From NCBI GenBank assembly GCA_001579985.1, contig LRSR01005352.1, positions 1 through 22,033 of the forward strand: a stretch of DNA of 22,033 bases, in the 5' to 3' direction. Position 1 is the first letter of the stretch. Every line of letters begins with the position of its first letter. The notes under the pieces were generated by a model. It was not told the DNA's origin, made no database searches, and saw only the letters and a program-made list of their open reading frames with translations. Shown piece after piece: positions 1 through 9,800 of the stretch. Both the position numbers and the translations under genes were made by a program. This DNA comes from Hypsibius dujardini (taxonomy: Eukaryota > Tardigrada > Eutardigrada > Parachela > Hypsibiidae).

Positions 1-79
1 GTCGATACATAAAAAGACCCAGTCTAGTGAACCTGGAGGAGTCCAGTTCTGTTACTGAACGGTTTTCATTCCGTTTTAG

Positions 80-850
80 GTTCTTATAAAGTCGGTGATG
101 GACGACGAACCCACGTGCGAGCGCGGTGTGGGCGCCGCTTTGAATTTGATTGTGAAGAAGGGTCTTCTCGCCAACGAGAACGCCTCCCGCCATCCGACTG
201 TCTTCAACGACGGCAAGCCTTCGTCCATTCCGGCACAAACCTACGTGATTGACGATAAAGTCATGTACGTTTCTTCCTTTGGCTTCTTTTTTCACTGCGG
301 TCGTAATTTCCGTTTATAATTCGTGTTTTGGCTTTACAGAGACGATGATAAACGCGGTCGACAAGACCGGTACATGGGTCCCACCACGACGTTCAAGGAG
401 AAGGCCGGCTACCAGCCGACCTTCGTGCTGGCCTACCACGACACGGCCGGCCACGCCATGAATCAGAAGGAAGCGTTCAGGGATCTCTCCCACAAGTTCC
501 ACGGCAAGGGTCCGGGCAAGATGAAGACCGAACGCCGTGCCAAAAAGTACCTGGAAGAGAAGGTAAATTCGGAAGGTACCGCGAATGGCGGAACTTTTCT
601 GGTGTGATGAAATGTTTTTTCTCCGCGTTTCTTTCTGACTGTTTACAGGGAAAACCTGACCCTATATCAGAGTTGCTGTAATAGTTTTTTTTTGCAGTTG
701 ATGCTGGAGATGAGCTCAACCGACACGCCGCTGCACACTGTTCAGAAGATGCAGCAAAAACAGCAAGAGCTCCAGACGCCGTATATCGTTCTGTCGGGCG
801 CCGCGAGCGCAAAGGGTCCTACACCCATCTCGAAAAAGTCCAACTATTAA
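80..850 (+). CDS. SART1: SART1/Snu66 C-terminal part, last three exons (5' end outside window)
   Basis: U4/U6.U5 tri-snRNP protein 1, a nuclear scaffold needed to build the activated spliceosome. Exons 80-264, 340-562 and 698-850 join in phase (0/2, 2/0, 0) to give 186 residues and TAA. They follow the animal SART1 C-terminus: a D-E-P-x-x-x-R-G segment, then [50 protein letters not shown] and the near-terminal TPYIVLSG. Introns are 75 and 135 bases with GT-AG ends (gtacgt, gtaaat). Earlier exons lie left of base 1; bases 1-79 read as intron ending in ttttag. An ATTAAA overlaps the stop codon and an AATAAA lies at 1137-1142. Related decayed fragments sit at 2735-2856 and 3546-4180. Family assignment is firm; the donor at 265 was chosen because it gives the right phase. 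Confidence 0.93.
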
Positions 851-1206
851 ATGCATTTAAAATTCGTCCTGTTTATCTTATGTTTGCTTGAGTTCTGGGT
901 ATGGTCTCGAATCAGTGAAGCGAAAACATGGTTTGTAAGATATCTTAATAGCTGCTTCGTTTTTTCACATCAGCCCTACGCAATCGATCAATCAACGCGA
1001 CGACAGCTGTGTTTGAAAAAAGGAACGTAACATGAAATCTCATGGGGTTTCTTCCATCATGCGTAAACGTAAAAAGCAAAATACCACAGACTCTTTGGGG
1101 GGGAGACAAGATCGAAAAAACCGAAATTAAATCAGGAATAAAAGCAACACAGGCATTCATTCGGTAGTTATAAAAGCAACGAGATCTTGGTAAACAAGAA
1201 CAAACG
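851..1206. other. short convergent intergenic spacer
   Basis: 356 bases between the stop codons of SART1 (+) and the coiled-coil gene (-). AT-rich, no convincing exon. It must hold the 3' UTRs of both genes. Confidence 0.6.
1137..1142 (+). terminator. candidate poly(A) signal AATAAA for SART1
   Basis: A canonical AATAAA on the plus strand, about 290 bases after the SART1 stop and just before the convergent neighbour's stop at 1207. A second candidate, ATTAAA at 846-851, overlaps the stop codon itself. Which one is used cannot be told from the sequence. Confidence 0.35.
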
Positions 1207-1954
1207 CTAATCTGCGATCTGCCGCTTGCGCTGATTCTTCACCTTCTTCAGCTGCATCGGATAAGGAGACACTCCTTTGACCTGCAGCATCTGCTCCAGA
1301 TGACGGATGCGCTCTGATTTCTTCACAAGCTAGACGAACATGACAAAATGACAGACATTAGGTCATGTAGCCTTGGAAGAAATCAATATAACAATCAACG
1401 ACTAAGCGTTGCAGTATTCAACGTCAATCCTAATTTCGATCACCTACCCGTGTCTCAAGTCTTCGATTCTTCTGCTTCAGATCGGCAACCTCCTTCTTTA
1501 GGTCGGCAATCTCCTTCTTCTGGTCAGCAATCTCCTTCTTCTGGTCCGACAGCTCCTTCTCCATCCGCGTCAACCTCCCAATCAGCCCGTTAAACCCTTG
1601 GGTCATGAGCTGAAAGGTCCGAATCCCGGCAGAAACCCCTAATCCTCAAAAAACACCAGTCATATATAAGAAAAAAGTGGACGTGAAAAATCACCCAATC
1701 AACCAAAAACGTTAATGTATTGGTACACACATGGTATAAACCTTGCACTAACTGAGTCGAGCCGTTTGACTGGTGCTTATAGCATCGCTGTACGCAAGGC
1801 CGAGAAAAATGGCTCAATTTGGTTAGTGCATGCTTTTTCCCTAGTGTGTATTAATACAAGTACCACACAACGTAACTAATCAACTGACCTTCGTCACTGG
1901 AGCGGATTGACTCCATCGACACATCGGCAGTCTCTGCTTCTCCACTGCTGTTCG
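1207..1954 (-). CDS. unrecognised coiled-coil protein, C-terminal exons (5' exons not found)
   Basis: Three minus-strand exons join in phase: 1954-1889 (starts phase 2, ends phase 1), 1638-1448 and 1329-1207, ending in TAG. The product begins with a Ser/Glu-rich stretch (NSSGEAETADVSMESIRSSD), then GVSAGIRTFQLMTQGFNG, a coiled coil made of four heptads (KKEIADQ, KKEIADL, KKEVADL and a diverged one), then KKSERIRHLEQML and a basic C-terminus ending KKVKNQRKRQIAD. The acceptor at 1639-1640 was chosen over one 29 bases later because only it keeps phase. No start codon or upstream exon could be identified; the sequence beyond 1954 is repeats and pseudogene debris. I do not recognise the family. 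The basic tail suggests nucleic-acid or nuclear localisation, but this is inference. Confidence 0.7.
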
Positions 1955-2200
1955 CTGCAAAAAATAACGCAATCTATTCAAGAATGTTCGAGAGATAAAA
2001 AAGGTGGCAGAGAAGCAGGGGCAGCCAGATACTCTCGCATATCACTGATGACGGTTCCCCGCCCCCCATTTCCTGAATGGCTAGCCAGCTTGACTGCCTG
2101 CCTTACTGCCTGCATATCAGTCTGTATTTTTACTTGTCTGCCTGTCTGTCTGCCTATCTGTTAGTCTCCGTGGTTTTCTGCCTGTCTGTCTATTTCTCTA
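1955..2200. repeat. spacer ending in a TCTG/TGCC-rich array
   Basis: Bases 1955-2090 hold no recognisable gene. From about 2090 the plus strand becomes a degenerate run of CTGCCTG, TCTG and CTGTCTGTC units that leads into the left arm of the foldback element. Confidence 0.6.
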
Positions 2201-2462
2201 CCTGTCTGTCTGGGTATCTTGCTCCTTTTCTTACGGCAAACTTTGAATTTGTCTGTTGCAAACGATGCTGCGCCATCATTTCCAACATCTTCCAACCAGC
2301 TTCTCGACGAGGAGGACGACACCGAGCTTCATTTGGCCCTCCACCGATCTCGCCGCATAGCAAGAAGATCGGAAGATGTTGGAAATGATGGCGCTGCATC
2401 CTCTGCAACAGATAAATTTAAACTTGCCGTAAGCAGAGGAGCAAGATACCCAGACAGACAGG
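2201..2462. repeat. foldback element 1 (imperfect inverted repeat, arms about 105 bp)
   Basis: Left arm 2201-2306 is the imperfect reverse complement of 2359-2462. Shared blocks include gggtatcttgctcc, cttacggcaa and gccatcatttccaacatctt against their complements at 2440-2455, 2421-2430 and 2373-2392. The loop is about 50 bases. The outer ends of both arms merge into CTGT/ACAG repeats, so the array may have been part of the element. No target-site duplication or transposase is seen. Confidence 0.8.
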
Positions 2463-2645
2463 CAGACACAGACAATAGGGCAAACCCAGACAAACAAGCA
2501 GGCACAGACACTAGGACAGGCCCAGACAAACAAGCAGACACAGACAATAGGACAGGCCCAGAGAAAGGCTCAAAAGACAGGTAGAGAAATAGAAAGACAA
2601 AAAAGCAGGGAGACGCACATACAGACAGGCCGACACAGATGGACA
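2463..2645 (+). repeat. degenerate CAGACA array with longer units
   Basis: CAGACA/CAGACACAGACAATAGG-type units. A 30-39 bp higher-order unit (cagacaaacaagca plus gacaataggaca) repeats about three times between 2475 and 2570. Open frames in it are low-complexity by-products. Confidence 0.75.
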
Positions 2646-2734
2646 GAAAGTTTCAAATAAGAGATCAAAAGGGAAGAAGACGACCACGCGGAAATGGAGT
2701 CATAGAGTCGCCAGCATCCAAGCCATCGGCGTCC

Positions 2735-2856
2735 TCCTCCCGTGGCGTGGCGTCGTTTACTTGGACGAGACGTCGGGATTTCGTCGCGCCGTAGAATTTT
2801 CCGCCAGCAAGTCTCGGACAGCGGTGCGGGAGGAAGTGATTGTCCAGCCAGTCCAA
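2735..2856 (+). pseudogene. SART1 exon fragment (decayed copy 1)
   Basis: Plus-strand translation gives VVYLDETSGFRRA and, further on, VREEVIVQP. These match VVYFDETSKFRRA and VREEVIVQP in the better copy at 3546-3866 and resemble the IVLLDVTSEFCR-type segment of animal SART1. The fragment stops at about 2856 and passes directly into sequence homologous to CCDC93 intron 3. No complete exon, no start, and no connection to the intact SART1 gene. Confidence 0.75.
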
Positions 2857-3545
2857 GAACTGAAAAAGCAAACAAGTCGAAGAGTTAAATCGCGGTTTTC
2901 AGTAACAAAGTGAAAGTTTCAAGAGGCAACAGGCAACAGGCATGCAAACTTGAACTAACGGATCAACCGATCAATTAAATAAACAAAGAAATCGCCGCAA
3001 CGTTGTTCAATGTATATGAGTTTAATAAAAAACTTAATTTAAATTCACCGCATCGCTTTTTATTTGCTCAAAAGAAAACGCCATATTTACAGTAGTTAAA
3101 AATAGAAAATAAAAAAGTTTATTTAATTTTAACACAGAAGCAGAGTTCTCGACCTTTAAAACAACGCTAAATCTTGCAAAATAACTAAGTAGAAATAATC
3201 TACCCTTCATGCACCCTTCTTTTAAAATAAAACAAAATAAAATAAACTAAACGAATACGCCCAATCAATCAATCAATCAAGCAAAAATTCTGCCAATTAT
3301 CATTTGCCCAGAAAATCTCCGCACAATCAATCAATTAATCAATCTAATCAGTAACATGCAACATCGTCTCACAAAACACCGTTCTGGTTCTGGCATCGCA
3401 AATCTTCCAAATAAGAATCAGCAGTTCAATTCGCTCAAATTTTGGCGCATTTCACAGATTCTTACATTTTTTGGCCGATACCGAGGAACTCTTGAAACAG
3501 GATGTCAAAGTCGATGTCCAAATTGCAGGCTTCCAGGCACCAGAC
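2857..3545 (-). pseudogene. CCDC93 intron 3 and exon 3 fragment (decayed copy)
   Basis: 2857-2985 matches the start of 9546-9690 (gaactg, aaaagcaaac, aatcgcggttttca, gatcaaccgatcaa) and 3255-3545 matches 9700-9980. The minus strand at 3540-3479 reads GGVWCLEACNLDIDFDILFQ and then IGQK before a gtaaga donor, the counterpart of [20 protein letters not shown] in intact CCDC93 exon 3. Bases 3000-3250 are not in the intact gene but have a relative at 6225-6400. Without neighbouring exons in order this is a dead copy. Confidence 0.8.
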
Positions 3546-4180
3546 TCCTCCTTTGGCGTAGTCTACTTTGACGAAACCTCGAAATTTCGTCGCGCTGCGG
3601 GAGGTTCCGCCAGGATGTCTCGGGCAATGGTGCGGGAGGAAGTGATTGTCCAGCCAGAGTACGAGGACGACGCGGTCGACATGGACCGCGATGACGACGG
3701 ACACCTATTGATGAAGCAGGACGCGAAAGGCGGCTGGAGTGAGGTGCAGTTTGAGGCAGAACCAGCCAATTTGGGGAGTGACGAGGAGGAGGATGGTGGC
3801 GGCGGAAGACGTGGAGGGCGGAAGCAAGCGATGGCGACGACGAGAATTGACAGCCATGGAAGACGGGTGAGTGTCAGACAATCAAAGGCAGGCATGCTTA
3901 CAAGGCACCAGATGGAAAAATGTAGGCAGACAATTGGATATATGGGCAAAGGGGGACAGGCAGGCAGGCAGACGGACAAACAGGCAGACAAATAGATAGA
4001 CAGATAGGCAGACAGATAGATATACAGACAGACAAATAGATAAACAAACAGGCAGACAGATGGATAAAAGGCAGGCAGGCAGACAATGTGTCAAGTAGCC
4101 GATCCAGACACAGATTCCTTTTTAGATTCTGATATAATCGGTGATGGACAACGAACCCACGTGCGAGCGCGGTGTGGGCC
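3546..4180 (+). pseudogene. SART1 two-exon fragment with intron (decayed copy 2)
   Basis: A plus-strand exon at about 3546-3866 stays open for some 107 codons: VVYFDETSKFRRA, VREEVIVQP, acidic VDMDRDDDG, GGWSEVQFEAE (compare SART1 GW-S-x-V-x-x-D/E) and an intact donor after DSHGRR (gtgagt at 3867). The intron holds a CAGA array. The next exon begins at 4136, is homologous to 80-144 of the intact gene ([14 protein letters not shown] against [14 protein letters not shown]), carries an in-frame TAA where the intact gene has AAG, and breaks off at about 4180. The intact gene's own version of the first exon lies left of the window, so this is a duplicate rather than the upstream exon. Confidence 0.8.
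3958..4085 (+). repeat. CAGA/CAGG array in SART1-like intron
   Basis: Imperfect (CAGA)n with CAGG, TAGA and AACA variants. Its flanks (catgcttacaaggcaccaga before, ggcaggcaggcagacaatgtgtc after) also flank the array at 6400-6700, so the two arrays are duplicates of one another. Confidence 0.85.
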
Positions 4181-4788
4181 ACAAGCTTATCACTACCTAA
4201 ATCATTCAAGACTTGTGGACTTACAAAGTTGGCTGGTTCCGCGGTCCTGTCCACCGCATCCACCGTATCTGTGCGATCCACCTTGGCGTGACATTGTTTC
4301 GACTATAAAGAGAAACAAACGTGCAGTAATGTGACTTAGTCAATCAAAGTTTGACTGATACGTTTTACCCCTACGGCCCACCAGAACCCTCAAAGTACCG
4401 TGATCTCCCGATTTTAAGGGGCACTTTTTTGGCATACCAATTAATTTGATCCACCCCGGATCTTATCTGTTCATCACCGTTTGCTATTGTTTACCTACAA
4501 TCAATTAGTCAACTGATTCAATGTGTGAGTCAAGAAATTCCACTTAATCAATCAATCAATCGGTGCCAAGTTGCTCTTGAATTTCAACCAATCACGACAC
4601 AGTGAATCCAATTGAACAGTCAACGGATGACTGGAGGGGGTGGGGCTTAACTGTCGCTTGAGATTACGGCATTCTCAGCACAACTGCACACCAACGGTCG
4701 CAATACTGTAGTGTCACGATTGCAACGGTCGGTTAAGCCCCGCCTTTGTCACACGCCTTTGTTCCAAGACGCCACCAGAACGGCCCAT
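4181..4788. other. spacer without recognisable gene
   Basis: Nothing coding could be supported. It contains short (CAAT)n/(AATC)n runs at about 4545-4562 and a weak inverted repeat (ggggcttaac at 4645-4654 against gttaagcccc at 4732-4741) that encloses two direct copies of caacggtcg. Confidence 0.5.
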
Positions 4789-5155
4789 CTTTTTTTTCCC
4801 ATCACAATATTTTTTTGCTTATTCCTTTTTAAATACTTTTTTAGCTGTTACAGCTGAAATTAATTTTCAAAATTAAACAAATTTGGAAATCGACTGCCGA
4901 ATCAATATAAAGTAAAAGTTACGATATTGCGGACGTCACAGGCGCGTTTGAACACGTTTGCGTCATAACGAACCTGTTCCGAGACGAGGCACGGAGTAGA
5001 AACGCGCCTGTGACGTACTCAAAATATCGTGACCTTTACTGTTTACTGATTCGGCGTTCGATTTTTGAGTTTTCTTAATTCTGACTATTAATTTCACCTA
5101 GCTGAAAGAGCATTAAGAAAGGAATACGCGAAAAAAATTGTATTGGGAAAAAAAC
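4789..5155. repeat. foldback element 2 (MITE-like, arms about 155-160 bp)
   Basis: Left arm 4789-4949 and right arm 5000-5155 are imperfect reverse complements over their whole length. The best block is gacgtcacaggcgcgttt (4932-4949) against aaacgcgcctgtgacgt (5000-5016). Other paired blocks are gccgaatca, gaaattaa, gtattcc-type and the terminal tttttttccca/tgggaaaaaaa. The loop is about 50 bases. There is no open frame and no clear target-site duplication. Confidence 0.85.
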
Positions 5156-5426
5156 ACGATGACGTAACGCCAGGGACCAGGGGCAACTGCGTTTCTTCTC
5201 TGATTCTTCTCTCATTAAAAATGTATAATAAGAATTTACCCGGAAATGAAATTCAGATAATTACCTTACCTGATTGCGTTAGTACAGGAAACTTAAATTG
5301 GACGATTTCGGGGAAATGGAAGAAAATCGGATGACGGAAGAGTAAGAGAGTAGAGAAAAATGGAGAAGAATGGAGAAGAATGGAGGAAAACAGCGTAAAA
5401 CTGAATGACGAAATAAAACACAAGTT
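5156..5426. other. spacer without recognisable gene
   Basis: AT-rich DNA with a short purine repeat (gaatggagaagaatgga) at about 5358-5390. No supported gene. Confidence 0.45.
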
Positions 5427-5820
5427 GGCTTTGGCAGTTGGCACAAGGAAAGCACGGTAGGGCGAGGAGACTGCTGATTGGATAGGAGCCGGCTGTGGAC
5501 CGGCCGTCCGATTTCAGGATTTTGTTTATGAATAGGTGTGGATGCCCTTGTACCAGTCAAGGACGAAGACCCTAATAGGCGGTATTCCTACTTCGTTTTG
5601 CCAAGTGTTCGAGTTTATCTCCAGATTGATTCCGGCAGGACCGAATTAACTACTAAGAGTCGTACGCACCATTTGGTACAACAAAGCACTATACGTTTTT
5701 GCTACGTGTGTACGACGCAAATTTGCCTTGGCAGTTGGCACAAACAAGCACGGTACGGCGAGGAGACTGCTGATTGGATGGGAGCCAGCTGGGGGCCGAT
5801 TTTAAAACTCTATTCATGAA
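5427..5820. repeat. direct duplication of about 100 bp separated by 195 bp
   Basis: 5427-5531 and 5725-5820 share ttggcagttggcacaa, agcacggta, gcgaggagactgctgattgg and the flanking gggagcc-type sequence, then end in similar atgaa motifs. The intervening 5532-5724 carries a short plus-strand open frame (VPVKDEDPNRRYSYFVLP) of unknown meaning with no splice context, not called as a gene. Confidence 0.7.
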
Positions 5821-6400
5821 CGGTCTTTGCCGCGGCGCTAGTGAAAGCTCCGGCTTTACCGAAGAAAAAAGAATATTGCAGAAAAGACAAAAGACGCACT
5901 AGGATAAAGATAACGATGCAAGAACGGCGACATGCAAAAGAAGCGGATAGATCACAGACAATGTCAAGAAATAGTGCAGACAGGCATACAAGCATGTAGT
6001 GGAGAACCAACCAGGCCGATATCTAGACAGACAACCATGAGTTAGACAGGCAGGCGGACAGACAAACAGTCAGACAAACAAACAGGCAGACAAACAGGCA
6101 AACAGGCAGGCAGACAAATAGAAAGACAAATAGATAGACAGACAGGCAACCAGACAGGCAAACGCGAACTAACGGATCAACCGTTCAATCAAATGAACAG
6201 GGCAATCGCTGCAGCTTTGTTTACATGTGTCAGAATTTAAAAAAAAACTTGATTTAAATTCCTTGCATCGTTTTTTATTTGCTTAAAAGAAAACACCATA
6301 TTTACAATGGTTAAACAAATTGTCAGCATTAAAATTAGAAAAAGAAAATAATAAATAATAATTCATTTATTTTATTGAAACACCGAAGCCGCATTCTCGA
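5820..6400 (-). pseudogene. CCDC93 fragment: exon 5 piece, intron 4 and intron 3 remains (second decayed copy)
   Basis: 5822-5925 matches 8958-9045 of intact CCDC93. The minus strand reads KAGAFTSAA as in exon 5, but the acceptor that is cttcag in the intact gene is cttcgg here, so its AG is lost. The CAGA array at 6044-6165 corresponds to the intron 4 array at 9048-9178. It is followed at 6170 by intron 3-like sequence (aactaacggatcaaccg), so exon 4 (366 bases in the intact gene) has been lost. 6225-6400 is related to 3000-3150. Confidence 0.75.
6044..6165 (+). repeat. CAGA/CAGG array
   Basis: Imperfect tetranucleotide array inside the decayed CCDC93 copy, the counterpart of the intron 4 array of the intact gene. 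Confidence 0.85.
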
Positions 6401-6565
6401 CATGCTTACAAGGCACCAGAGAGAAAACTGTAGGCAGACAGTCGGATATATGAGCAGATAGTTGGAGAGCGGACAGGCAGGCAGGCAAGCAGACAAACAG
6501 ACAAACAAATTGATAGACAGACAGATAGACAGACAGACAGATAGACAGACAGACAGATGGATAAA

Positions 6566-6601
<36 letters not shown>

Positions 6602-6745
6602 CAAGCAAGCAGACAAACAGACAGACAGATTGATAGACAGACAGACTGATATACAGATAGACAGATGAATAAAGAGGCAGGCAGGCAGGCATTGTGTCTA
6701 GAAGCCAAGACACAGAATTTAATTTCTGCTTCATTTCACAGAGGC
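6400..6745 (+). repeat. duplicate of the SART1-like intron with expanded CAGA/CAGG array
   Basis: Starts with catgcttacaaggcaccaga and gtaggcagacagtcggatat, matching 3890-3945, and ends with ggcaggcaggcaggcattgtgtc, matching about 4070-4092. Between these lie CAGA units and an (AGGC)n run at 6568-6604. The long Cys/Leu- and Thr/Gln-rich open frames here are artefacts of the repeat. Confidence 0.8.
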
Positions 6746-6895
6746 TAGTTTCAACCCAAAAAACAAAACAGCAACTATAAGAAAAAAAACGGAAAAATAT
6801 TAAAATCACAGAGTGCATTTGTCTGACACAGTATGAGGCAAAATCTTATTTCCAATTTCGGGTAGAAAAAATTATAAATATTGTTTAAGTTAACG
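6746..6895. other. AT-rich 3' flank of CCDC93
   Basis: Short spacer after the CCDC93 stop codon on the minus strand. No canonical AATAAA is seen within the first 100 bases; the nearest minus-strand AATAAA-like sites are around 6365-6375. Confidence 0.4.
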
Positions 6896-9800
6896 CTACT
6901 GGTCCAGGCCTCTTTCAACAGCAAGGGCTTGCAGGTCCTCATTGAGTGAACATTCCTGCAACAAAAAAGAAGAACAAAGGAAATGGTGCGATAATGAAAC
7001 TCTTTGTAAGTTTTGATTTGGTGAGCAGTCTCACCTGTTGGAACTCTTTAATCAATTTGGAATAGTAGCGTTGCTTCTCCAGCAGCTCCATATACTTGTC
7101 GTTCAGCTGGTCGCGCTTGAGCTTTTCATTTTGCCTCCGCTTTTCCGCTTTGGTGACCGTTTGTCGGAGGCTCTCGAGAATGGCTTCCAGCTGACGGAGG
7201 AACTGCTCCTTGGCTGACTCGGATCCCATCGCACTAGACCAACAAAAATGTCCGTCAGCATGGCGGTATACACATTTGACGGGCAAACTCGGGTCAGACA
7301 ATTTACACTTCAAAGTTATCATGGATGGACTCCAAGAGCTGCACCTCCTTCTCGTAGTAGGTCTTCGTGTCAGTCAACGTGTTGTATAGGGTGTAGTACT
7401 TTTTTGTTTCACGAAGTTTTGCCGCAACTGCAGAAAATGGGAAACATGAAACATACAGACAGACAGACAAACACAGACACACACAGACACACACACACAC
7501 AGACACACACACAGACAAATAGACACACAGACACACAGACAAACACAGAGACAGAGAGACAAACAGACAGACAGACAGACATACAGACAGTCAGACAGTC
7601 AGGCAACCAGGTCGGGCAGACAAATGTACCTTGATCATACAACTCAATGAATCGTTTCTGGTATTGCGACAGTTCCGCCTGTGATGGTACGTCATCGAGG
7701 CTTCTCTGCAGCTGAGCCACTTCCCGATTCCGCTGTGCCAGACGTAATCGAACTTCACTCAGCGTGCTCCTTTCCGTCTCCAGACGTTTCCGCAGTTCCT
7801 CACTAAGCTAAAAGACAACAGTGATAAGGACCAAATCGGGACAGCCCTCGTTGCTCCTCGCAAAACGTTGAGATTTTGTGCCATTTTGGGTGAACCTACC
7901 AGGTGACTTTCGTCGGTCGGGTTTTCGAGCTCCTCCCTAAGGCGTTGATACTCCGCTTTGTATCCGGCCGCTTCCGTTTTGCATTGCAATCGAAACGAAC
8001 TGACGGCTTCCTCGGCTTCATCCTTCTGCCGCACTAGCTCGGCGACAAGCTCCAGCTGGTCCTCGTCAACGCCGCTGGTGATCTCCTCCAACACGGCGTT
8101 CTCTTGATCCAGTGCTTCCTTTCTGGTTTTCAACTACACAATGGAGAGCGATAAGTTGCGCCCGAATTCAAGCACATAACAATTCTAACACGAAAACTTA
8201 CACTTTTCTTTTCAATCTTCAGTTCTTCCAGCCTAACTTCCATGGACCTCTTCCGGTCTTCCGCCTGAAAGTAAAAATTTCGACGCTATCCTTGAGCTGC
8301 GAGAAGACAAACTTAATTCTAGACAACGATTCTGTCTGTCGATCCATTTGTCTGTGTGTCTGTGTGTCTGTGTGTCTGTGTGTCTGTGTGTCTGTCTGTG
8401 TGTCTGTGTGTCTGTCTGTCTGTCTATGTGTCTGTCTGTCTGATTGTCTGTGTGTCTGATTGTCTGTCTGTCTGTCTGTCTGTCTGTCGGCATGCCTCCA
8501 TGCCTGCCTGAATGGCTGCTTGTCTCGATGGTTACCTGCTGCTTTTTTAGTTTTAGTTCTTCCAGCTGCTGACTGAGCACCTCGGACATGGGCATCTGTT
8601 TCCCAGGCAGAGCAATCAAACCTTCAGGCAAAAAGTTTCCCATTTGCAACTTTTGCTGCTGATGTAGCGCCTCCATATGGGCAATCTGCTCAGCTTGTTG
8701 ACTGACGATGCCACCGATGACGGAGGCCTTCACCTTCCTGCCGCGATCATCCACCTGCTCCATTTCGCCCACCATTTCATTGTATTCCTCCTGAAATGCC
8801 ACACACAAAATGACAACACATTGTTCGGAAGCAAAACGATGAGCATTCGATAAGGACAAGTTTCACACAGGATCTTACGTTTGCAAGATCACCGGCCGAT
8901 CGAGGCTCTTCCGTGGCTTTCTTCGAGACCTTTTTGGTATGCTTTTCGCTTTCGTCGGCCTTTACCGCGGCGCTGGTGAAAGCTCCGGCTTTACTGAAGA
9001 AAAAAACAGATACTGCAGGAAAGACAAAAGACGCACTAGGAAAAGATGCAGACAGACAGACAGACAGGCAGACAGACAGGCAGACAGTCAGACAGACAGT
9101 CAGACAGACAGGCAGACAGGCAGAGCAGACAGACAGATAGACAGACAGACAGACAGACAGACTGACAGACAGAGGCAGACTTACTGGCCGTACTCCAACA
9201 GGGTGTACTGAACTTGCGTAGTAACATCCGGAATATTATGTCCGGCTTTCCGGCGATATTTTCGCTTCGGCGCGTAGACATCGTTCAGCCGCTGAATGGA
9301 ATCCTGAGCGCTCTTCACAACCTTCTCCCGCTCCACATCTTCCGGCATGGAGTAATGTTGTTGGAATTGGCGAAGTGCGTAAGCGCGGTTGGTGTCGCCG
9401 GTCTCTTCGCGCACTTGAATGGCTCGCTTGACCAGCCACTGCACCACCGGGTAAATGTGGACGAAATCGAGACCCTGAATTTGATGCGGGTCCAGACGGT
9501 ACGGACACAGCATCTGCGGAAGGACTCCGACAATCTTTTCAGTCAACGAACTGCAAAAGCAAACCAGTGAAAGAGATGAATCGCGGTTTTCACTAACAGA
9601 GTCGAAGTTTAACAGGCAAACGCCAACCAACCAATCAACCGATCAACCAATCAATCAATCAACCGATCAATCAAACAAAACACAGGGAAATGGCCCGAAC
9701 GCTCCAATCAATCAATCGAGCAAAAATCCAGCCAATTATTCTTTGCCCAGAAAATCTCCACACAATCAACCAATCAATCTAATCAAAAACACGCAAAATC

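Noticed and set aside
4636-4748. Small inverted repeat ggggcttaac/gttaagcccc as a transposon end pair
   Set aside because: Only about 10-12 matching bases; too weak to call as an element.
5538-5819. Plus-strand open frame between the duplicated 100-mers
   Set aside because: Short, runs into repeated DNA, no splice or family support.
6335-6818. Long open frames rich in CLSV/ACLP or TDRQ
   Set aside because: They are translations of TCTG/CAGA arrays, which lack stop codons in several frames. No other coding signal.
9214-9570. 118-codon plus-strand open frame
   Set aside because: Antisense of CCDC93 exon 4.
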